Assembly (NCBI RefSeq): GCF_000235505.1 | Contig: NZ_JH379027.1 | Span: 1,994,148 to 2,048,528 of the forward strand | Reading direction: 5' to 3' | Length of the DNA: 54,381 bases | DNA from: Hungatella hathewayi WAL-18680 | GTDB taxonomy: Bacteria > Bacillota > Clostridia > Lachnospirales > Lachnospiraceae | Part shown: piece after piece, positions 31,947 to 41,023 of the stretch | Position numbering within the stretch: position 1 is the stretch's first letter | Layout of the letters: each line of letters starts with the position of its first letter | Program-made: the position numbers and the translations under genes | The notes under the pieces: generated by a model | Told to the model about the DNA's origin: nothing | The model's database searches: none | The model's input: only the letters and a program-made list of their open reading frames with translations

Positions 31947-33710
31947 ATGAAAGGTTCCAATAAAACATATCACCGTGGAAGAATAGCCATCCTGTATTTC
32001 CTGTTATGCGGTTTGATGATAGGGCTTGTAGGCAGGCTATTTTTTCTGATGATTTTCCGCTCGGAGCATTACAGCCAGATGGCGGAGGATTTACACGAGA
32101 GGGAGCGTACCATCAAGGCAGCCAGAGGAAATATTATGGATGTGAACGGTACGGTCATTGCAACCAACCGGACCGTCTGTACCATATCGGTGATTCACAA
32201 CCAGGTGAAGGACCCGGAGACAGTCATCAGGGTGCTGGTCGACGAGCTGGGAGTCCCGGAGGAGGAAGTCCGTAAAAAGGTGGAGAAGCGAAGCTCCAGG
32301 GAAATCATCAAGACCAACGTGGATAAGGAGGAGGGGGACAAAATCCGCTCCTACGCCATGGAGGGGGTCAAGGTGGATGAGGACTACAAGCGGTACTACC
32401 CTTACGACAGCCTGGCTTCCAAGGTGCTTGGCTTCACCGGAGGCGACAACCAGGGCATCATCGGCCTGGAGGTCATGTATGAGAAGTATTTGAAGGGAAC
32501 CAACGGCACCATTCTCACCATGACGGACGCCGCCGGTATCGAGATAGAAAATGCCTTCGAAGACCGGATAGAGCCTGTCGCGGGCAACAATCTCTACATC
32601 AGCCTGGATGTGAATATCCAGAAATACGCCGAGCAGGCGGCCTACCAGGTCATGGAAAAGAAGGGCGCTAAGCGGGTGTCCGTCATCGTCATGAACCCCC
32701 AGAACGGGGAAGTGATGGCCATGGTCAACGTGCCGGAATTTAACTTAAATGATCCGTTTACGCTGAACGTGGAGCCGGAGGGAAGTCTGACCGCCAAGGA
32801 GAAGCAGGATTTGCTGAACCAGATGTGGCGGAACCCCTGTATCAACGACACCTATGAGCCGGGTTCCACCTTCAAGATCATCACGGCGGCCGCCGGACTG
32901 GAGGACGGCGTGGTGGGGCTGGAGGACCATTTCTCCTGTCCGGGTTTTCGGATTGTGGAGGACAGGAAAATCCGCTGCCACAAGGTGGGCGGCCACGGCT
33001 CGGAGACATTTCTCCAGGGGGCCATGAATTCCTGCAACCCGGTATTTATAGACGTGGGCCAGAGACTGGGAGTGGAGCATTTCTACCACTATTTCGAACA
33101 GTTCGGCCTGCTGGGAAAGACCGGGATTGATTTGCCGGGCGAGGCGGCTACCATCATGCACAAGAAGGAGAATATGGGGCTTGTGGAGCTGGCCACGGTG
33201 TCTTTCGGCCAGTCCTTCCAGATTACGCCCCTCCAGTTAATCACCACCGCTTCTTCTATTATAAATGGAGGAAACCGGGTGACGCCCCATTTCGGGGTGA
33301 AGGCGGTCAGCGCGGACGGGGAAGCGGTCCGGGAGTTTGAGTACCCGGTGCGCACCGGCGTGGTGTCAGCGGAGACCAGCGAGACCATGCGCTATATTCT
33401 GGAGCATGTGGTGGCGGAGGGCAGCGGCAAGAAGGCGGCTTTAGATGGCTACCGCATCGGCGGCAAGACCGCCACCAGCGAGAAACTGCCAAGAAGTTTA
33501 AAAAAATATATTTCCTCGTTTATCGGCTTCGCGCCGGCCAACGACCCACAGGTCATCGCGCTGATTACCATCGATGAGCCGGTGGGAATCTACTACGGAG
33601 GCACCATCGCGGCGCCGGTTGTTTCCGACATTTTTAAGAATATTCTGCCTTATCTGGGAATAGAGGCAACAGAGGAAGAAACTGCTTCGGCCATTCGAAT
33701 CTATGGTTGA
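31947..33710 (+). CDS. class B penicillin-binding protein (FtsI/SpoVD type) with a KTA motif
   Basis: 587 residues: one membrane segment at about 12-34, dimerisation domain (about 50-200), and transpeptidase domain. Nucleophile Ser307 in GSTFK and SCN near 361 are normal. The third motif reads GGKTATSEK (Lys507-Thr508-Ala509) instead of KTG. Change of that Gly is unusual in penicillin-binding proteins, though I believe some clostridial class B PBPs share it. No PASTA domain, which argues against a classical Bacillus-type SpoVD. Likely works with FtsW (36218) in septal or spore cortex wall synthesis. Confidence 0.9.
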   Translation: MKGSNKTYHRGRIAILYFLLCGLMIGLVGRLFFLMIFRSEHYSQMAEDLHERERTIKAARGNIMDVNGTVIATNRTVCTISVIHNQVKDPETVIRVLVDELGVPEEEVRKKVEKRSSREIIKTNVDKEEGDKIRSYAMEGVKVDEDYKRYYPYDSLASKVLGFTGGDNQGIIGLEVMYEKYLKGTNGTILTMTDAAGIEIENAFEDRIEPVAGNNLYISLDVNIQKYAEQAAYQVMEKKGAKRVSVIVMNPQNGEVMAMVNVPEFNLNDPFTLNVEPEGSLTAKEKQDLLNQMWRNPCINDTYEPGSTFKIITAAAGLEDGVVGLEDHFSCPGFRIVEDRKIRCHKVGGHGSETFLQGAMNSCNPVFIDVGQRLGVEHFYHYFEQFGLLGKTGIDLPGEAATIMHKKENMGLVELATVSFGQSFQITPLQLITTASSIINGGNRVTPHFGVKAVSADGEAVREFEYPVRTGVVSAETSETMRYILEHVVAEGSGKKAALDGYRIGGKTATSEKLPRSLKKYISSFIGFAPANDPQVIALITIDEPVGIYYGGTIAAPVVSDIFKNILPYLGIEATEEETASAIRIYG

Positions 33711-33816
33711 TTATTCTTGAAAAAAGACGTATACTACTTTTTATACAAGAAAAAAGTGCAGCTGCACGGACTTACTGTATCAATATAAAAAGCTACATAA
33801 GAACTCGAGGTGCAAA

Positions 33817-34785
33817 ATGATTAATGAGACGATACTTGCGATTATCATCGCATTTGCCATAAGTGCAATATTATGCCCTATTGTGATTCCCTTCCTGCAT
33901 AAGCTGAAGTTTGGGCAGCAGGTGAGGGACGACGGACCACAGGCACATCTGAAAAAACAGGGAACTCCCACCATGGGCGGCCTGATTATTCTTGGGAGCA
34001 TTATCATCACTTCCATCTTCTATATCAGGGATTATCCGAAGATGATACCTGTATTATTCGTTACGGTAGGATTTGGCATTATTGGTTTCCTGGATGATTA
34101 CATCAAAATCGTCATGAAACGCTCGGAGGGCTTAAATCCAAAACAAAAGATGCTGGGGCAGATTATCATAACCGGAATCTTCACCTATTACCTGATGAAT
34201 TCACCGGAGGTGGGGACGCAGATTTTGATTCCGTTCACCGGAGGTTTCCGGGACGGATATTATCTCAACCTTGGTATCTTTTTTATTCCGTTCGTGTTCG
34301 TGGTGATGCTGGGAACCGACAACGGGGTGAACTTTACGGACGGTCTGGATGGACTATGCACCAGCGTCACCATTCTGGTGGCCACCTTCCTGACCATTAT
34401 CGCCGTGGGAGAGAACAGCGGCATCAGCCCCATCACCGGGGCGGTTGTGGGAAGCCTTTTGGGATTCCTGCTGTTCAATGTGTACCCGGCCAAAGTATTT
34501 ATGGGAGATACGGGCTCACTGGCGCTGGGCGGTTTTGTGTCCGCCAGTGTGTTTATGATGAACATTCCACTGTTTATGCCTCTGATTGGATTGATTTATC
34601 TGGTGGAGGTGCTGTCAGTGATGATTCAGGTGACGTATTTTAAGAAGACCGGCGGAAAGCGAATCTTCAAGATGGCGCCTATCCACCATCACTTTGAGCT
34701 TTGCGGCTGGTCGGAGACGAGAGTCGTGGCAGTGTTCTCTATCATCACGGCCATCCTCTGCCTGATTGCTTACTTGGGATTATAG
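33817..34785 (+). CDS. mraY: phospho-N-acetylmuramoyl-pentapeptide transferase
   Basis: A 322-residue polytopic membrane enzyme that makes lipid I. Family motifs: DDGPQAHLKKQGTPTMGG near residue 35, GFLDDYIKI with the Mg-binding aspartates, DGLDGL, GDTGSLALGG, and the HHHFE histidine loop near the end. GAGGTG precedes the ATG. A 12-bp perfect palindrome (GTGCAGCTGCAC) lies in the 106-base gap upstream, of unknown role. Confidence 0.97.
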   Translation: MINETILAIIIAFAISAILCPIVIPFLHKLKFGQQVRDDGPQAHLKKQGTPTMGGLIILGSIIITSIFYIRDYPKMIPVLFVTVGFGIIGFLDDYIKIVMKRSEGLNPKQKMLGQIIITGIFTYYLMNSPEVGTQILIPFTGGFRDGYYLNLGIFFIPFVFVVMLGTDNGVNFTDGLDGLCTSVTILVATFLTIIAVGENSGISPITGAVVGSLLGFLLFNVYPAKVFMGDTGSLALGGFVSASVFMMNIPLFMPLIGLIYLVEVLSVMIQVTYFKKTGGKRIFKMAPIHHHFELCGWSETRVVAVFSIITAILCLIAYLGL

Positions 34786-34806
34786 TACGATAAGGAGGAA
34801 CGTAAC

Positions 34807-36165
34807 ATGGGTCAGAGTCAGAAAGTATTAGTAGCAGGAACTGGAATCAGCGGAATTGCTGCGGCCCGTCTTCTTCTTGATATGGGAGGAGAGGTGGTGC
34901 TGTACGACGGCAATACCGAACTGGACCCGGATACGCTGAAAGGCAATTTTGAGGAAGGAGCATCCGTCAGTGTGCTTCTGGGAGATTTAAAACGAACCGA
35001 TTTGCTGGGAGTGGAGATGTGCGTCATCAGTCCCGGCATCTCTCTGGAGACCCCGTTTGTCAATGTGTTAGACGAGGCGGGGATTCCCATCTGGAGTGAG
35101 ATACAGCTGGCTTACCAGTGCGCCAAAGGGAAACTGGCGGCCATCACCGGAACCAACGGAAAGACGACTACCACGGCTCTTGTGGGGGAGATTATGAAGG
35201 CTCACTACGAAAATGTATTCGTGGTGGGCAATATTGGCGTGCCCTACACCCAGATGGCCCTGGAGACGGAGGATGATTCCATCACCGTGGCCGAGGTGTC
35301 CAGCTTCCAGCTGGAGACTATCATGGACTTTCGGCCGGATGTCAGCGCCATCTTAAACATTACCCCGGACCATCTAAACCGGCACCACACCATGGAGTGC
35401 TATATCGAGGTGAAGGAGTCTATCGCCAGAAACCAGACGGAGGCGGATACCTGCGTGCTCAACTACGACGACGAGGTGCTGCGGGAGTTTGGGGAGAGCG
35501 AGAGACTGAAAGCGAAGCCGGTGTTCTTCAGCAGCCGGCAGAAGCTGGAGGAAGGGTATTACCTGGACGGGGATTTGATTGTGTACCGTCATGAGGGGAA
35601 GGCGCTTCCCGTGATAGATGTCCATGAACTGCATCTACTGGGCCGCCACAACTTTGAGAATGTGATGGCGGCGGTGGCAGTCAGCATGGCCATGGGCGTG
35701 CCGCTGGAAAAGATTCAGGGAGTGCTCAGAACTTTCACGGCGGTGGAGCACCGGATTGAATTCGTGCTGGAGCGCGCCGGCGTGAAATATTACAACGATT
35801 CCAAGGGAACCAACCCGGACGCGGCCATTCAGGCCATCAACGCCATGCCGGGGCCCATCCTGCTCATCGCAGGGGGATATGATAAACAGTCGGAGTACGA
35901 CGAGTGGGTGGAAGCCTTTGAGGGCAAGGTGAAATACCTGGTGCTCATCGGCCAGACCAGGGATAAGATTGCGGAGTGCGCCAAGGCCCACGGCTTTACG
36001 GAGATTATGTATGCCGAGGATATGCCGGAGGCCGTGCATGTCTGCGCTTCCTACGCCAACATGGGGGACTGTGTTCTGCTGTCGCCGGCGTGCGCCAGCT
36101 GGGGCATGTTCAAAAACTATGAGGAGCGGGGAGACATCTTTAAAGAGTGTGTCAGAAATCTGTAA
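34807..36165 (+). CDS. murD: UDP-N-acetylmuramoyl-L-alanine--D-glutamate ligase
   Basis: A 452-residue ATP-dependent Mur ligase. N-terminal UDP-binding fold starts VLVAGTGISGIAAARLL; ATP-binding ITGTNGKTTTTALVGEI lies at about 115-131; NITPDHLNRH and the C-terminal SKGTNPDA block follow. Three-domain length is normal. AAGGAGG precedes ATG. Cotranscribed with mraY (21-base gap). Confidence 0.97.
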   Translation: MGQSQKVLVAGTGISGIAAARLLLDMGGEVVLYDGNTELDPDTLKGNFEEGASVSVLLGDLKRTDLLGVEMCVISPGISLETPFVNVLDEAGIPIWSEIQLAYQCAKGKLAAITGTNGKTTTTALVGEIMKAHYENVFVVGNIGVPYTQMALETEDDSITVAEVSSFQLETIMDFRPDVSAILNITPDHLNRHHTMECYIEVKESIARNQTEADTCVLNYDDEVLREFGESERLKAKPVFFSSRQKLEEGYYLDGDLIVYRHEGKALPVIDVHELHLLGRHNFENVMAAVAVSMAMGVPLEKIQGVLRTFTAVEHRIEFVLERAGVKYYNDSKGTNPDAAIQAINAMPGPILLIAGGYDKQSEYDEWVEAFEGKVKYLVLIGQTRDKIAECAKAHGFTEIMYAEDMPEAVHVCASYANMGDCVLLSPACASWGMFKNYEERGDIFKECVRNL

Positions 36166-36217
36166 CTGAAGTCTGAAATGATTGAAGTCATAACTGTCAG
36201 TAAAGGAGGCTGCTGGA

Positions 36218-37360
36218 TTGGCAAAAAAGAAAAGAGCGCAACGGTTTTATGATTACAGCCTTCTGTTTACCATTGTCTTTCTCACCGTGTTCGGTCTGAT
36301 TATGATATACAGCGCCAGTTCCTACAAGGCTCAGATTAGCAATCAGTATGGCGGAAACGCCGCCTATTTCATGAACCGTCAGGCCATGATTGCACTGGCT
36401 GGCTTTCTGATCATGCTGTTTATCTCCAAACTGGATTACCACTGGTATTCCAGATTTGCGGTGCTGGCCTATATCATGTCCTTTGTATTGATGATTACCG
36501 TGTCTCTTGTGGGAAAAAAGGTGAACGGCAAGAGGCGGTGGCTGGTGATTGGCGGTATCCAGTTCCAGCCCACGGAGCTTGTGAAGATTACCTTGATTGT
36601 GGTGCTGGCTACGGTGATTACCATGCTGGGCAGCCGGATCAACGAGTGGCGGGCCATGCTTCTGGTCATCGGTCTCACCATACCCGTAGCCGGGCTGGTG
36701 GCGGCCAACAACTTAAGCTCCGGTATCATTATCTGCGGCATCGCCTTTGTCATGCTGTTCATCTCCACCAAGCGGAAGCTGCCCTTTGCCATCTGTATGG
36801 GGGTGGGCGTGGCGGGAATCGCGTTTGCCGGGCCCATCGGACACGCGCTGGAGGCCGTGGGCATTTTGCAGAGCTACCAGCTGAGCCGTATCAACGTGTG
36901 GCTGAACCCGGAGGCCTACCCAAAGACCGGTGGTTTCCAGGTGCTTCAGGGGCTTTACGCCATCGGCTCCGGCGGGCTGTTTGGCAAGGGACTGGGAGAG
37001 AGTATCCAGAAGCTGGGCTTTGTGCCGGAGGCGCAGAATGATATGATTTTCTCTATCATCTGTGAGGAACTGGGCCTGTTTGGGGCCATCTCCGTGATCC
37101 TGATCTTCGTGTTTATGATATACCGGTTTATGCTGATTGCCAGCAATGCCCCGGATTTGTTTGGCGCCCTTTTGGTGGTGGGAGTGATGTCCCACATCGC
37201 CATCCAGGTCATTTTGAACATCGCCGTTGTGACCAACACGATTCCCAACACCGGAATCACACTTCCCTTCATCAGCTACGGAGGCACCTCCATCCTGTTC
37301 CTGATGATAGAGATGGGAATGGTGTTAAGTGTCTCCAACCAGATAAAGCTGGAAAAATAA
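36218..37360 (+). CDS. ftsW: SEDS peptidoglycan glycosyltransferase FtsW/SpoVE
   Basis: A 380-residue SEDS-family membrane protein with about ten hydrophobic segments that polymerises lipid II at the septum. Hallmarks: AYPKTGGFQVLQGLYAIGSGG, GLGESIQKLGFVPEAQNDMIFS (the conserved PE.. loop) and SYGGTSILF at the end. The start is TTG with AAAGGAGG upstream, followed by the basic AKKKRAQRFYDY. Its partner is one of the two class B PBPs. Sporulation SpoVE and vegetative FtsW cannot be separated by sequence alone. Confidence 0.93.
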   Translation: MAKKKRAQRFYDYSLLFTIVFLTVFGLIMIYSASSYKAQISNQYGGNAAYFMNRQAMIALAGFLIMLFISKLDYHWYSRFAVLAYIMSFVLMITVSLVGKKVNGKRRWLVIGGIQFQPTELVKITLIVVLATVITMLGSRINEWRAMLLVIGLTIPVAGLVAANNLSSGIIICGIAFVMLFISTKRKLPFAICMGVGVAGIAFAGPIGHALEAVGILQSYQLSRINVWLNPEAYPKTGGFQVLQGLYAIGSGGLFGKGLGESIQKLGFVPEAQNDMIFSIICEELGLFGAISVILIFVFMIYRFMLIASNAPDLFGALLVVGVMSHIAIQVILNIAVVTNTIPNTGITLPFISYGGTSILFLMIEMGMVLSVSNQIKLEK

Positions 37361-37438
37361 AATTAATTTGGCAAAAATGCAAACATTATCGCACTTTTTA
37401 CATAGGATACTATATAGAAAACCGCAGGAGGTAACAGG

Positions 37439-38689
37439 TTGTCTACGATACAGGTCCAGGGCTTACGTTTGCTAAAAGGTGAGATAGAGATTCAGGGTTC
37501 GAAAAATGCAGTGCTGCCCATGATGGCAGCTTCCATCCTTCATAAAGGAACAACCGTGCTGACACATGTCCCCAGAATACAGGATGTCTTCTGTATGATG
37601 GGGATATTGGAGTATATGGGATGCAGATGCAGCCTGCTTGACCATGAGTTGACGATTGACGCCTCGTGCCTTACCGGAACTTCCATTCCGGAGACATACG
37701 TGAAAACCATGCGCTCCTCCATCATGATCCTGGGGGCGCTGCTTGGGCGTGCGGGGGAGGCGGTGACCCACTATCCGGGTGGCTGCTCCATCGGAAAACG
37801 TCCCATCGATTTACACCTGTCCGCGCTCCGGAAACTGGGAGCCGAGATTGAGGAGGACCACGAGATGATTACGGCCAGAGCGGCGTGTCTGCGTGGGACG
37901 GACATTCACCTGTCCTACCCCAGTGTGGGGGCCACGGAAAATGCTGTTCTGGCCGCCGTGCTGGCGGAGGGGGAGACTCGGGTATTCGGCGCCGCCAGGG
38001 AGCCGGAGATTGAGGAGATGTGTCTCTTCTTAAATCAGATGGGCGCCAGAATCAGCGGCATCGGCTCCGGCGTGCTGGTGGTGTGCGGGGTGGAGGAGCT
38101 TCACGACACGGTCTACCGGGTGGAGGGAGACAGGATTGTGGCAGGCACCTATCTGGCGTCAGTCGCCGCCGTTGGGGGCCATGCCAGGTTCTACGGGCTG
38201 AATGCCAGCCATCTGTTATCCGTCCTTCCCGTATTCCAGATGATGGGCATGGCCATCCAGGTGGAGGACCGGGCCGTCACCATCAAGGGGGAGTTAAGGC
38301 CCCAGCCGGTGACCGTCGAGACGGGCCCCTATCCGGGATTTCCCACGGACCTTCAGTCGCCTCTGATGGCCGTGATGGCTGTGGGGGCCGGGGAGAGCCT
38401 GATTCTGGAAAATGTATTCGAAGGCCGGTATGAGACCGCCGGAGAATTGCGGAAACTGGGGGCACAGATTATAATAGAAGAAAAGGCCGCGCATGTCAGG
38501 GGGATCAGCCCGCTGTATGGAAGCCGGGTGGAGGCGAAGGACCTTCGCGGAGGCGCCGCTCTTGTGGTAGCGGGGCTGGCGGCGGAGGGGGAGACCGTCA
38601 TCACCGGCTGCCACCACATTTTCCGGGGGTACGAGGACATCTGCAGAGACCTTTCATCACTGGGGGCACAGATAAGCAAGCAGCAATGA
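37439..38689 (+). CDS. murA: UDP-N-acetylglucosamine 1-carboxyvinyltransferase
   Basis: A 416-residue enzyme that adds enolpyruvate to UDP-GlcNAc, the first committed step of peptidoglycan synthesis and target of fosfomycin. Substrate-binding GSKNAVLPMMAA is at about 20-31; the active-site Cys loop reads GGCSIGKRPIDLH (Cys near 114, not the resistant Asp form). Starts at TTG after AGGAGG. It takes the place between ftsW and ftsQ where many Firmicutes have murG and/or murB. Confidence 0.95.
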   Translation: MSTIQVQGLRLLKGEIEIQGSKNAVLPMMAASILHKGTTVLTHVPRIQDVFCMMGILEYMGCRCSLLDHELTIDASCLTGTSIPETYVKTMRSSIMILGALLGRAGEAVTHYPGGCSIGKRPIDLHLSALRKLGAEIEEDHEMITARAACLRGTDIHLSYPSVGATENAVLAAVLAEGETRVFGAAREPEIEEMCLFLNQMGARISGIGSGVLVVCGVEELHDTVYRVEGDRIVAGTYLASVAAVGGHARFYGLNASHLLSVLPVFQMMGMAIQVEDRAVTIKGELRPQPVTVETGPYPGFPTDLQSPLMAVMAVGAGESLILENVFEGRYETAGELRKLGAQIIIEEKAAHVRGISPLYGSRVEAKDLRGGAALVVAGLAAEGETVITGCHHIFRGYEDICRDLSSLGAQISKQQ

Positions 38690-38705
38690 GGATTTAGGAG
38701 AGCCT

Positions 38706-39443
38706 ATGATAAAGACATCCGGGAAACGCCCGCATACGAAACTATGGATTGCCGCCGCCGTCCTGTTGGTGGCCGGCATCCTGTTTTTTTCCATTAATGT
38801 AAAAACCGTCCGCGTCACGGGAACCACCCGCTACACGGAGGAGGAGATGACGGCGATGCTGTTTGGCAGCCGTTTTGACTACAACAGCATTTACTGCTAC
38901 GTGAAGGACCGGTTCATGAAGCATCAGCAGATTCCCTTTGTGGAGGACTACAAGCTGGTGTTCCAGGGTCCCACGAAGGTGGAAGTGATTGTCTACGAGA
39001 AGAGCGTGGTGGGCTATGTGTCCTACATGGGAAGCTACATGTATTTTGACAAGGACGGCATCATCGTGGAGAGCGCAAACGAGAAACTGGACGATATTCC
39101 CATGATAGAGGGACTTCATTTCGGGCATATCGTCCTTCATAAGCCGCTTCCGGTGGACAGCTCTTCCATTTTTGAGGAAATCCTGAATCTGACCCAGATA
39201 TTGTCAGTCTACCAGCTTCAGGTGGACAAGATTCAATATAATTCCATGGGAGAAGTTACCTTATATATGGGGGAGATCGAGGTGGTTCTGGGCGACAGCA
39301 GTGGAATCAACGGAAAAGTGTCGGAGCTTTCGGACATGCTTCCCAAGCTTGAGGGACTGGCCGGCACCCTGTATCTGGATACCTATGTGGAGTCAAATGG
39401 CAATATGGCTTACACATTCAAAAAGAAGTTACAAAATTATTAA
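38706..39443 (+). CDS. ftsQ: cell-division protein FtsQ/DivIB
   Basis: 245 residues: short basic cytoplasmic part, one membrane segment at about 13-30, then a POTRA-type domain (VKTVRVTGTTRYTEEEM) and a beta domain (about 85-210). Divergent in sequence, as is usual, but size, topology and position directly before ftsZ fit. It would join FtsL (29170) and a DivIC-like partner encoded elsewhere. Follows murA after 16 bases. Confidence 0.88.
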   Translation: MIKTSGKRPHTKLWIAAAVLLVAGILFFSINVKTVRVTGTTRYTEEEMTAMLFGSRFDYNSIYCYVKDRFMKHQQIPFVEDYKLVFQGPTKVEVIVYEKSVVGYVSYMGSYMYFDKDGIIVESANEKLDDIPMIEGLHFGHIVLHKPLPVDSSSIFEEILNLTQILSVYQLQVDKIQYNSMGEVTLYMGEIEVVLGDSSGINGKVSELSDMLPKLEGLAGTLYLDTYVESNGNMAYTFKKKLQNY

Positions 39444-39521
39444 AAAAGTGGTTGATATTTTGAGTGAAATAAAATATAGTATTAGGTAGACTAGTTTTTC
39501 TGGTGGTACATACAGATATAG

Positions 39522-39549
39522 TTGACATAACTTGTCGATTGGGTATAGA
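39522..39549 (+). promoter_or_regulatory. ftsZ promoter
   Basis: Consensus TTGACA (39522-39527), 16 bases, TATAGA (39544-39549). Start near 39556 favours the TTG start at 39583 over the longer open frame from 39532. Confidence 0.75.
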
Positions 39550-39582
39550 AGAGGGATTCAAAGATTAAAGGAGGATATCATC

Positions 39583-40815
39583 TTGCTGGAGATTAAGATA
39601 AATGAGGCTGAGAATGCGGCCAGAATCATAGTAATAGGGGTAGGCGGTGCAGGCAACAATGCGGTGAACCGCATGATTGACGAGAACATCGCAGGCGTCG
39701 AGTTCATCGGCATCAACACGGACAAGCAGGCGCTGCAGTTCTGTAAAGCGCCTACGGCCATGCAGATTGGGGAGAAGCTGACCAAGGGACTGGGAGCCGG
39801 AGCGAAGCCTGAGATTGGCGAGAAAGCGGCGGAAGAGAGCTCAGAGGAGCTGGCACAGGCTATCAAGGGTGCCGATATGGTGTTTGTAACCTGTGGTATG
39901 GGCGGCGGTACAGGTACCGGCGCTGCGCCTGTCGTGGCTAAAATCGCGAGAGACATGGGCATTCTGACGGTCGGCGTTGTGACAAAGCCTTTCCGTTTCG
40001 AGGCCAAGACCCGTATGACCAACGCGGTGGCTGGTATCGAGCGCCTGAAAGAGAGCGTGGATACCCTGATTGTCATTCCAAACGACAAGCTGCTTGAGAT
40101 TGTGGACCGCAGGACCACTATGCCTGACGCGCTGAAGAAGGCTGACGAGGTGCTTCAGCAGGCCGTACAGGGTATTACGGATTTGATTAACGTTCCAGGG
40201 CTTATCAACCTGGATTTTGCAGATATTCAGACGGTTATGGTGGACAAGGGTATCGCTCATATCGGTATCGGTCATGCCAAGGGTGACGAGAAGGCGGTTG
40301 AGGCTGTGAAGCAGGCCGTATCCAGTCCGCTTCTGGAGACCACCATCGAGGGCGCGTCCCATGTTATTATCAATATTTCCGGCGATATCAGCCTGATTGA
40401 GGCCAATGAGGCAGCCAGCTATGTACAGGAACTGGCTGGCGACGATGCCAACATTATCTTCGGCGCGATGTACGACGAGACCGCTCAGGACGAGGCCAGC
40501 ATTACGGTTATCGCTACCGGTCTGGACAGCCATCACGGTGCAACTCCGGTCAGCAAGGCTATGACAGGCTTCAACAGCTTTGGACAGCCTGCAGCTCCGG
40601 TTAAGGAGACCGCGGCCACAGTTCCGCACGCTCCACAGCATACACAGCCACAGGGCGGCTACACGCAGCCACAGGGCGGTTATGCACAGCCACACGCACC
40701 GGCTTACACGGCACCGACGCCGACACCAACCCCCAATCCAAACCAGGGTGTGTACCGGCCGGCACAGAGGGACGTACAGATTAATATTCCGGATTTCCTG
40801 AAGAATAAGAGATAA
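39583..40815 (+). CDS. ftsZ: cell-division GTPase FtsZ
   Basis: A tubulin-like GTPase of 410 residues that forms the Z ring. The tubulin signature [12 protein letters not shown] is present, with NTDKQAL and the T7 loop region [11 protein letters not shown]. The C-terminal linker contains repeated QPQGGY units and TP-rich stretches, ending in the conserved C-terminal peptide [14 protein letters not shown] that binds membrane anchors. Starts at TTG, 8 bases after AGGAGG. It has its own promoter besides dcw readthrough. Confidence 0.97.
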   Translation: MLEIKINEAENAARIIVIGVGGAGNNAVNRMIDENIAGVEFIGINTDKQALQFCKAPTAMQIGEKLTKGLGAGAKPEIGEKAAEESSEELAQAIKGADMVFVTCGMGGGTGTGAAPVVAKIARDMGILTVGVVTKPFRFEAKTRMTNAVAGIERLKESVDTLIVIPNDKLLEIVDRRTTMPDALKKADEVLQQAVQGITDLINVPGLINLDFADIQTVMVDKGIAHIGIGHAKGDEKAVEAVKQAVSSPLLETTIEGASHVIINISGDISLIEANEAASYVQELAGDDANIIFGAMYDETAQDEASITVIATGLDSHHGATPVSKAMTGFNSFGQPAAPVKETAATVPHAPQHTQPQGGYTQPQGGYAQPHAPAYTAPTPTPTPNPNQGVYRPAQRDVQINIPDFLKNKR

Positions 40816-40841
40816 GACTTTTTGATATTTGAATTCCTGAA

Positions 40842-40880
40842 GTCTGCCATGACGAAATATCGTTATGGCAGGCTTTTTTT
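40842..40880 (+). terminator. intrinsic terminator after ftsZ
   Basis: 13-bp stem (40842-40854 with 40861-40873, two wobble or mismatched pairs), loop AAATAT, then seven Ts. Confidence 0.9.
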
Positions 40881-40956
40881 GCGTGATGGTTATGAATCTT
40901 CTTTGTCATCTTCTGACACATTTTCCCGATAAAAAAACAGGTTTCCGGTAGCTGGT

Positions 40957-40989
40957 TTGACAAATTTCGGAGCGTGAACTGGCTATAAT
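40957..40989 (+). promoter_or_regulatory. spoIIGA-sigE promoter with 21-bp spacer and Spo0A-like box
   Basis: TTGACA (40957-40962) and TATAAT (40984-40989) are both consensus but 21 bases apart, too far for normal sigma-A use. The B. subtilis spoIIG promoter has the same unusual wide spacing and needs Spo0A~P. Here TTTGACA (40956-40962) reads TGTCAAA on the other strand, one base from the 0A box TGTCGAA, and overlaps the -35 as in spoIIG. A weaker box-like TCTGACA lies at about 40913-40919. Confidence 0.7.
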
Positions 40990-41023
40990 ATTCTTCATGA
41001 GACAGGGGGTGGGGCAGGGCAGT

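Noticed and set aside
33747-33770. 12-bp palindrome GTGCAGCTGCAC upstream of mraY as a terminator
   Set aside because: No T-tract follows it and mraY would be cut off from the dcw operon. It is left as a palindrome of unknown role.
40997-41023. ATG 40997 as start of spoIIGA
   Set aside because: It is 8 bases after the -10 box, so it would be at the first transcribed base with no ribosome site.
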